This document shows, piece after piece, positions 32,723 through 38,262 of a DNA stretch of 40,889 nucleotides (within the stretch, counting starts at the first letter, position 1; each line of letters opens with the position of its first letter). The stretch is from contig JADLCC010000211.1 in the NCBI GenBank assembly GCA_020847425.1, forward strand, positions 1 through 40,889. The letters are read 5' to 3'. The notes beneath the pieces were generated by a model, which was not told where the DNA came from, made no database searches, and saw only the letters and a program-made list of their open reading frames with translations. This stretch comes from Saprospiraceae bacterium (GTDB lineage: Bacteria > Bacteroidota > Bacteroidia > Chitinophagales > Saprospiraceae). Both the position numbers and the translations under genes were made by a program.

Positions 32723-33622
32723 TCAGACCGGCACCCTAACCACCCTCACAGCATTCCCCCGAAGTAAATACCCGATATCCTGCTGGTCTTTGTAGTTAAA
32801 AACGTGGCCGTCTTCCCGGACGGATGCATTAAGCGAAAAATCCAGGTCCTGTAACAACCAGCCTTCTTTTTGAGCGGCGCTGTTTGCAATTATCCCTTCT
32901 TCAGGCAGGCCTTGGTCAGGTGTGGAATAGAACCCTGCGTAACCGTAATTGACATCTACGGCCGGCGACCAGGGCGCATTTCCGACCGTTTGGGAAACCG
33001 CGACAAAACACTGGTTTTCCAAAGCCCGCGCCCGGGCGCCCACATGCACCCGCGTTGCGCCACGAATCGTTTCCGTACAACTGGGCGCTACAATCAATCC
33101 GGCGCCATGTTTACACAACAGCGCGGCGCCGATCGGAAACTCGACATCGTAACAAATCTGAATCCCGAATGCGCCCCAGTCGGCCTCAAATACCTTTAAC
33201 TCCGGCGCCCCGGCATGAATACCCCAGGATTCGTTTTCAAAACGTGTCATAAAAAACTTGTCCTGCCAGCCGACAAGCCCTTTTGGAGATACGACATAAG
33301 CCCGGTTCAATATTTTTTCAGCCTCCAGCACCGGAAAACTGGGCGCTACGATAATTACATTCCAGGTTCGCGCCAGTTGTACCAGTACTTCCAGAAACGG
33401 ATCTTTAAACTGCTGCAATAAGTACAACTGCTGCTGCAGATCCTGCTGTTCCGCTTCAGATAACAACCCGGTTAATTCCATGGCTCCGTACTCTGGAAAC
33501 AACAGCAATTGTGCCTGTCGGCGGGCAGCATCCGCCACCCACGCTTCTATGTGGGTCATCCAATCCGCCCAGTTGCGGTGCCGGGTCATCGGATAGGTGG
33601 CAGCGGCAATTTTTACATTCAT
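32723..33622 (-). CDS. Carbon-nitrogen hydrolase (nitrilase superfamily)
   Basis: 299 residues from the ATG at 33622, which overlaps the previous gene's stop as ATGA, so translation is coupled. The Glu-Lys-Cys triad is visible: E in 'LLLFPEYGAMELTG', K in 'WQDKFFMTRFE', C in 'GIQICYDVEFPIG'. The family hydrolyses amides or nitriles. The absence of a signal peptide puts it in the cytoplasm. Last gene of the NTF2-like/GNAT/nitrilase operon. Other genomes carry GNAT and nitrilase fused in one protein, which supports a shared pathway; the substrate is not known. Confidence 0.92.
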   Translation of the reverse strand: MNVKIAAATYPMTRHRNWADWMTHIEAWVADAARRQAQLLLFPEYGAMELTGLLSEAEQQDLQQQLYLLQQFKDPFLEVLVQLARTWNVIIVAPSFPVLEAEKILNRAYVVSPKGLVGWQDKFFMTRFENESWGIHAGAPELKVFEADWGAFGIQICYDVEFPIGAALLCKHGAGLIVAPSCTETIRGATRVHVGARARALENQCFVAVSQTVGNAPWSPAVDVNYGYAGFYSTPDQGLPEEGIIANSAAQKEGWLLQDLDFSLNASVREDGHVFNYKDQQDIGYLLRGNAVRVVRVPV

Positions 33623-34212
33623 AACTGACGGACCCAATAGGTCATAGGTTTGGCAGTGGAGTCTTTTTCGCCTACATCAGGCCAACTAAATAAACTTTGC
33701 AAATCCGGCACTTTCTGGTAGCCCCGCTTGCCCCAAAATTGGTCTAATGGCTGATAATCAAGCGGTTGCAAAGGGTGATTAGGGGTGCGCTGAACGGCGC
33801 AAAAGCAGGTCATAGTATACGTGCCGAAACCCGCGGCATGCGCTTCCCTTTCATCAAAAAAACGGTGCCCGATCCCCCTGCCCCTGTAGGCGGGCAGCAA
33901 AATACTTTCGCCAAAATAAAACACTTTGCTCAGGTCGTAGCCGGCGTCCAAAAAAGGCTGTTGCACCTCCTGGGTTTCATCGGCCAGTGGAATACAGGTC
34001 GTCGCGCCGACCATCCGTTCTGCATCATAAACGGCGCATAAAAAAGCGCGCGGCGCATCGGCATAGGTTTGCAGGTATGCCTTTTCGTAGTCCAGCGTCC
34101 CTTCGTACAGGTATGGATAATCGCGAAAAACGGCGATGCGCAAGGGCGCCAGGTCATCAAACAACCCGGCTATTTCAGCACCTCTTTTGCGGACAAATCG
34201 AAGTTCAGTCAT
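33619..34212 (-). CDS. GNAT-family N-acetyltransferase
   Basis: 197 residues. The acetyl-CoA-binding motif A is 'ILLPAYRGRGIGHRFFDERE' (about residues 105-125, R/Q-x-x-G-x-G/A pattern). The end 'YWVRQL' overlaps the nitrilase start by 4 bp (ATGA). The start ATG is 1 bp after the NTF2-like stop. It acetylates an amine on a small molecule or protein; the substrate is unknown. An acyl group added here could be removed by the divergently encoded HDAC-family enzyme (inference). Confidence 0.9.
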   Translation of the reverse strand: MTELRFVRKRGAEIAGLFDDLAPLRIAVFRDYPYLYEGTLDYEKAYLQTYADAPRAFLCAVYDAERMVGATTCIPLADETQEVQQPFLDAGYDLSKVFYFGESILLPAYRGRGIGHRFFDEREAHAAGFGTYTMTCFCAVQRTPNHPLQPLDYQPLDQFWGKRGYQKVPDLQSLFSWPDVGEKDSTAKPMTYWVRQL

Positions 34213-34213
34213 T

Positions 34214-34612
34214 TCAGGATACCAGTTTGATCCAGAGCGGCAGGTTGTAATACGTGGTTACCCGGGTAATTTTGCCGTTTTTCACTTCCAGAAATGCGCC
34301 GGCAGGCAGCACATAGGTCTGGTTGTGCGCTGGTGGCAGTCCTTCCTCTCCTTTTTTGTAGATCCCGTTAACGACAAATTCGCAGGCAAAACGGCTGCCG
34401 CTGGCTTCGGACAGGAAAACCATATCGGTCAGTGTTTCTTCGTAAGACTCGTCCATGTGCTGTAGAAACTGCTCATACAACGCCAGGCCGACGCGTGGGT
34501 CACCCTGGTTCACTTCGTGCCGGATATCGTTATCGAGCAGTGCGAGCATTCCAGCCCAGTCTTTTCGGTTAAAACAAGCGTAGTATTCTTTGACTACTTC
34601 GAGTGATTGCAT
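34214..34612 (-). CDS. NTF2-like/ketosteroid isomerase-related protein
   Basis: 132 residues from the ATG at 34612 ('MQSLEVVKEYYACFNRKDW'); the track's upstream start runs into the inverted repeat. The pattern 'WAGMLALLDNDIRHEVNQG...' and 'FLEVKNGKITRVTTYYNL' is typical of the SnoaL/NTF2 cone fold, specifically ketosteroid isomerase-related proteins found next to GNAT and nitrilase genes. Small-molecule binding or isomerase/dehydratase activity is possible; catalytic residues are not certain. First gene of a three-gene operon. Confidence 0.85.
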   Translation of the reverse strand: MQSLEVVKEYYACFNRKDWAGMLALLDNDIRHEVNQGDPRVGLALYEQFLQHMDESYEETLTDMVFLSEASGSRFACEFVVNGIYKKGEEGLPPAHNQTYVLPAGAFLEVKNGKITRVTTYYNLPLWIKLVS

Positions 34613-34638
34613 GGTGTGTTTTTGTTGAAACTTAGAGG

Positions 34639-34734
34639 GTGTTTTACTACATAGATCACATAGGTTTGCCACATAGGACACATAGTCTGATGTGACCTAT
34701 GTGGCAAACCTATGTGATCTATGTGGTAAAACAC
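34639..34734. repeat. 39-bp inverted repeat in a divergent promoter region
   Basis: Arms 34639-34677 and 34696-34734 match at 38 of 39 positions with an 18-nt loop. The word ACATAG recurs three times per arm. Each arm contains TAGGTTTG, an exact TAnnTTTG -7 element: on + at 34661-34668 and on - at 34712-34705. They point toward the HDAC-family gene and the NTF2-like operon respectively, across the loop. Confidence 0.92.
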
Positions 34735-34818
34735 ATAAAAACGACGCAAAAATAGAAAAGGAAATACCGAACATTGCATGTCGCCTGCTGTTTCAAGCGC
34801 AATTGCACTCAAATTCGT

Positions 34819-35721
34819 ATGCTCAAAATCGCCTGGTCGCCCATTTACAAATATGAATTGCCCGAAGGGCATCGTTTTCCGATGGCGAAATACGAGTTAT
34901 TGCCCGAGCAGTTGTTGTACGAGGGCACGGTGACGGACGCCAATTTTTTTCACCCGGAACGCCTGGAAGCGGAGGTGGCATTGCTGACGCACACACCCGA
35001 CTGGTGGACGCGCATGAACGCCGTGCAACTGACGTCGCAGGAAATCCGTGCCATTGGTTTTCCGATCAATGAAAAATTTGTGGAACGCGGCAGGCATATT
35101 TCCAACGGCACCCTGCAATGCACCCATTTTGCCCTGCAACACGGTTGCGCCATGAATATTGCAGGTGGCACCCACCACGCATTCGCTGACCGTGGAGAAG
35201 GTTTTTGCTGCTTCAACGACCAGGCTGTAGCGGCTAACTACCTGTTGAACAAACAATTAGCCACCAAAATCCTGATCGTCGACCTGGATGTACACCAGGG
35301 CAACGGCACGGCTTCCATTTTTCAGCACGAACCCCGCGTTTTTACATTTTCCATGCATGGCGAACGCAATTATCCCCTGCGAAAGGAGCAATCAAACCTG
35401 GACATCGGCCTACCCGACGGCATGACCGATGCCGCGTACCTGAACATCCTGCGCGACACCCTGCCCCGCCTGTACGACACCGTTCAGCCCGATTTTGTGT
35501 TTTATCAAAGCGGGGTCGATATCCTGGAATCCGATAAACTGGGCCGCCTGGCCATCAGCCGGGAAGGTTGCCGGGAGCGGGACCGGATCGTTTTCGACTT
35601 CTGTAAAACCCGCCGGCTGCCTGTTGTGGCCAGCATGGGCGGCGGGTATTCCACCCGGATCGCCGACATCGTGGAAGCGCATGCCAACACCTTTCGGGTG
35701 GCCCAGGAGATTTTTTTCTGA
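34819..35721 (+). CDS. HDAC-superfamily deacetylase (class IV/acetylpolyamine amidohydrolase-like)
   Basis: 300 residues from the ATG at 34819. Zinc deacetylase motifs: His pair in 'GGTHHAFADRGEGFCCFND', Asp-His zinc ligands in 'LIVDLDVHQGNGTASIF', second Asp in 'FYQSGVDILESD', and a Tyr-type end 'SMGGGYSTRIADIVEAH'. Such bacterial enzymes remove acetyl groups from polyamines, lysines or small amines. It is divergent from the NTF2-like/GNAT/nitrilase operon with an inverted repeat between them, which suggests opposing control of acetylation of one metabolite. Cytoplasmic. Confidence 0.92.
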   Translation: MLKIAWSPIYKYELPEGHRFPMAKYELLPEQLLYEGTVTDANFFHPERLEAEVALLTHTPDWWTRMNAVQLTSQEIRAIGFPINEKFVERGRHISNGTLQCTHFALQHGCAMNIAGGTHHAFADRGEGFCCFNDQAVAANYLLNKQLATKILIVDLDVHQGNGTASIFQHEPRVFTFSMHGERNYPLRKEQSNLDIGLPDGMTDAAYLNILRDTLPRLYDTVQPDFVFYQSGVDILESDKLGRLAISREGCRERDRIVFDFCKTRRLPVVASMGGGYSTRIADIVEAHANTFRVAQEIFF

Positions 35722-35735
35722 AAAGATACCAGAGA

Positions 35736-35770
35736 TTGTTTTAAATATTCGGAATTCCCGATTACCTTTG
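35736..35770 (+). promoter_or_regulatory. Probable rpsU promoter
   Basis: TACCTTTG (35763-35770) is an exact TAnnTTTG match, with TTG at 35736-35738 and a 24-nt spacer. The transcript would start about 45 nt before the rpsU ATG. Confidence 0.6.
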
Positions 35771-35810
35771 CAGCCCGAAATCCAACAGAATATTTTTTTC
35801 ATTAAACACA

Positions 35811-35816
35811 AAGGAG
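35811..35816 (+). promoter_or_regulatory. Strong Shine-Dalgarno site before rpsU
   Basis: AAGGAG, 7 nt before the ATG. Most other genes in this window lack such a site, as usual in Bacteroidota, whose ribosomes hide the anti-SD behind bS21, bS18 and bS6. In Flavobacterium johnsoniae a strong SD on rpsU lets ribosomes lacking bS21 make more bS21; the same feedback is likely here. Confidence 0.85.
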
Positions 35817-35823
35817 AAATTTC

Positions 35824-36018
35824 ATGCTCATCGTTGAAGTAAAAGACGGCGAAGTACTCGACAAGGTACTGAAAAAGTACAAACGCAAATTTGAAAAGGC
35901 CGGCATCCTGAAAGAATTGCGCCGCCGCAAAAACTTCACCAAGCCATCTGTATCACGCCGTACGGAAGTACTCAAGGCGGTATACAAAGAAGAAATGTAC
36001 GGCAATAAAAACGATTAA
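35824..36018 (+). CDS. rpsU: 30S ribosomal protein bS21
   Basis: 64 residues, Lys/Arg-rich, with the family core 'VLKKYKRKFEKAGILKELRRRKNFTKPS'. It binds the small subunit near the 3' end of 16S rRNA. In Bacteroidota it blocks the anti-Shine-Dalgarno sequence. The site AAGGAG just upstream fits autoregulation. It is followed at 79 bp by xerC; this neighbourhood is common in Bacteroidota, though the hibernation factor and tuf that often follow are absent here. Confidence 0.97.
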   Translation: MLIVEVKDGEVLDKVLKKYKRKFEKAGILKELRRRKNFTKPSVSRRTEVLKAVYKEEMYGNKND

Positions 36019-36097
36019 TTCGTTCGTACAAGGCTGCTGAAGTGCGCGGTATTGCAATATGTAGTATCATTGCCTTATCATAGCGTAGTGCGCAGCC

Positions 36098-37003
36098 ATG
36101 TTCCACGAAGATTCGTTTTTTCGATATTTATCGCTCGAACGCCGTATGTCCCCGCATACCATTACGGCGTACCGGAACGATATACAACAATTTATCGCTC
36201 ATTGTACGGAGCAGCAATGCCTTAGTTCGGTTACCGAGCTAAGGCATTTGCATATACGCTCCTGGATCGTTTCTTTGATCGAGTCCGGCCAGAGCCCGCG
36301 CAGCGTCAACCGGCGCCTCTCCTGCCTCAAAACCTATTTCAAATACCTGCGCAAACGCGGTTTTATGGAAACCGACCCGATGAAAAAGGTCATAGCGCCC
36401 AAAACCGGCAAACGCCTGCCCGTGGTGGTGCAGGAACACCAGATGCTTTCCCTGTTTACCCATATCGAATTCGGGTCTGATTACGGCGGACAAATGCAGC
36501 GCCTGCTCCTGGAGATTTTATACTCCACAGGTATGCGTCGCAGCGAGGTTTCATCGTTGAAAATCAATGATATAGACCTGAGTCGTATGGTATGCCGGGT
36601 GAGCGGAAAAGGCAACAAACAACGTATGCTGCCCTTTGCGCTGTACCTCGCCAACCTGCTGGAAAAATTTATTCAAACACGCAGCGAGACTTTCCCCGGT
36701 ACCGACCAACCCTGGCTGTTCCTGAATCGTAAAGGCGAGCAATTGAGCCCGGAAAGTATTTACCACATCGTACGAAAGCACCTTTCCGCTGTCACTACCA
36801 TCGAACAGCGCAGCCCGCACGTGCTACGGCACTCTTTTGCCACACACCTCTCCAACAACGGTGCCGACCTGAACGCCATCAAGGAACTGTTGGGACACTC
36901 GAACCTGGCAGCCACGCAAGTGTACATGCACAACAGCATCGAAAGGCTGCAAAAGGTATACGAGCAGGCACATCCAAAAGGCGCGGAAGAAGAAAAGCAG
37001 TAA
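36098..37003 (+). CDS. xerC: Tyrosine recombinase XerC/XerD
   Basis: 301 residues. N-terminal SAM-like core-binding domain (about 1-90, 'YLSLERRMSPHTITAYRNDI'). The catalytic domain (about 105-290) has Arg in 'STGMRRSEVSSL', Lys in 'VSGKGNKQRMLPF', 'HVLRHSFATHL' (His and Arg), a His in 'LLGHSNLAATQ', and the nucleophile Tyr in 'QVYMHNS'. Length and motif order match chromosome-dimer resolution recombinases. It is next to rpsU, not in a mobile element. XerC versus XerD cannot be settled by eye. Confidence 0.92.
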   Translation: MFHEDSFFRYLSLERRMSPHTITAYRNDIQQFIAHCTEQQCLSSVTELRHLHIRSWIVSLIESGQSPRSVNRRLSCLKTYFKYLRKRGFMETDPMKKVIAPKTGKRLPVVVQEHQMLSLFTHIEFGSDYGGQMQRLLLEILYSTGMRRSEVSSLKINDIDLSRMVCRVSGKGNKQRMLPFALYLANLLEKFIQTRSETFPGTDQPWLFLNRKGEQLSPESIYHIVRKHLSAVTTIEQRSPHVLRHSFATHLSNNGADLNAIKELLGHSNLAATQVYMHNSIERLQKVYEQAHPKGAEEEKQ

Positions 37004-37390
37004 AAGGATTTATTTTCTTTGTTTGCAGGTAAATGGCGAGTTGAAACACCAGATTTGGGGAAAATTGTGATTGTGAGTACTTTGAGGCGGACATGAGTCA
37101 TGCGAATCATCCTGAATTTTATTATCCTGCAAAATCGAAGCACAAGTGCCCCTGCCGCTGTTGCGCGTCCCCGCCAACAGCAAGTTGCGTTGAATTTCTG
37201 GCAAAATAAAGGATCAATTTGCCTGGCTTGGGCGCATATTTGTCGTTGGCGGGGACGCGCAACGACGGCAGGGGCGGCTCTCCTTACCCTAAATGAAGTG
37301 AAAACCCTGGCCAATAGCATCGTTACAAAAATTCGGGATATCTCCTGTTTTCTTGCCCGACTTAGAGATTTCCATCAAGCAACCATAGCC
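37004..37390. other. Intergenic region between xerC and the TIM-barrel gene
   Basis: Contains the inverted repeat 37148-37275. The remaining sequence shows no convincing ORF, promoter or terminator. The long + frame from 37100 reads through the repeat and is not taken as coding. Confidence 0.6.
37148..37275. repeat. GC-rich inverted repeat
   Basis: Arms 37148-37178 and 37245-37275 match at 29 of 31 positions (starts GCCCCTGCCG). The 66-nt loop is AT-rich. Unlike the others its arms show no clear short tandem word. It lies between codirectional genes. Confidence 0.88.
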
Positions 37391-38254
37391 ATGAGATTTT
37401 TCCTTCTGTTCATCCTTTTCTGCGGCGTTTCCAGGCAAACCGAGGCCCAAAAATCAGGCTTAAAACCTGCCATCTGTATCGTCGAGAACCCTGAAAACGA
37501 CAGCATTCTGGCTGCTGCGGGTTATTCCTGCATAGTCGTGTCCATTGGCAGGTTTATTTCGCCGCGATCGGTTTCAGATGCCGCGTTTCAGCAGAACGTG
37601 GCGCTTTTCCAGCGCCTTAAAACGCCGGTTTATGCGGTCAATTTATTTATACCCGGCGACCTGAAACTGGTCGGCCCAAACGTGGATGAAAAAGCGGTGC
37701 TGTCTTACGTGGACAGCATCATGTTTCGACTGAGCCAAACGAATATCCGGATGATCATCTGGGGCAGCGGCGGCGCCCGCAGGATTCCGGATGGGTTCGA
37801 CCGGAAAATTGCCACACGCCAGATGATCGCAATCAGTAAAAAAATTGCAGATGTGGCAGCGCGCAACCACATAGTGCTAGCACTTGAAAACCTGAATTCC
37901 ACGGAAACCAATTTTATCAATACCGTTGAAGAAGCGCTCTATATCGTCAAAAAAGTGAACCACCCCAATTTGCGGCTGAACGCGGATATTTACCACATGC
38001 TCAAGGAAGGTGAATCGCCTGCAATCCTCAAAAAAACCAGAAAATACCTGGTGCATGTTGAAATTGCCGAAAAAGAGCAGCGAACTGCACCTGGTGTCAC
38101 CGGCACTGACTTCAGGCCATATCTGCAAGCGCTACGCTCCATCGGTTACCACCAAAAAATCGGGGTCGAGGGCAGGTGGAAAAACATATCCGATATTGCG
38201 GTTCCGGCTTTGCAATATCTTCAGAATCAGATAGATGAGGTGTGGGGACGCTGA
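37391..38254 (+). CDS. Secreted sugar-phosphate isomerase/AP endonuclease-like TIM-barrel protein
   Basis: 287 residues from the ATG at 37391, which starts a signal peptide ('MRFFLLFILFCGVSRQTEAQ'). The rest is a xylose-isomerase-like TIM barrel: 'MIIWGSGGARRIPDGFDRK', metal-ligand Glu in 'IVLALENLNSTETNF', 'NLRLNADIYHMLKEGE', His/Glu in 'YLVHVEIAEKEQRTAPG' and 'KIGVEGRWKN'. Secreted members are frequent in Bacteroidota sugar loci, where they isomerise or epimerise sugars or keto-sugars. It is convergent with the GH2-GH53 gene (8 bp). Confidence 0.85.
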   Translation: MRFFLLFILFCGVSRQTEAQKSGLKPAICIVENPENDSILAAAGYSCIVVSIGRFISPRSVSDAAFQQNVALFQRLKTPVYAVNLFIPGDLKLVGPNVDEKAVLSYVDSIMFRLSQTNIRMIIWGSGGARRIPDGFDRKIATRQMIAISKKIADVAARNHIVLALENLNSTETNFINTVEEALYIVKKVNHPNLRLNADIYHMLKEGESPAILKKTRKYLVHVEIAEKEQRTAPGVTGTDFRPYLQALRSIGYHQKIGVEGRWKNISDIAVPALQYLQNQIDEVWGR

Positions 38255-38262
38255 TTGCGTTC

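Noticed and set aside
36098-37003. Tyrosine recombinase as a phage or island integrase
   Set aside because: Length, motif spacing and position beside rpsU fit housekeeping XerC/D; no att sites, tRNA or phage genes nearby.
37100-37390. N-terminal extension of the TIM-barrel ORF from 37100
   Set aside because: It translates both arms of the inverted repeat, and a good signal peptide begins at 37391.
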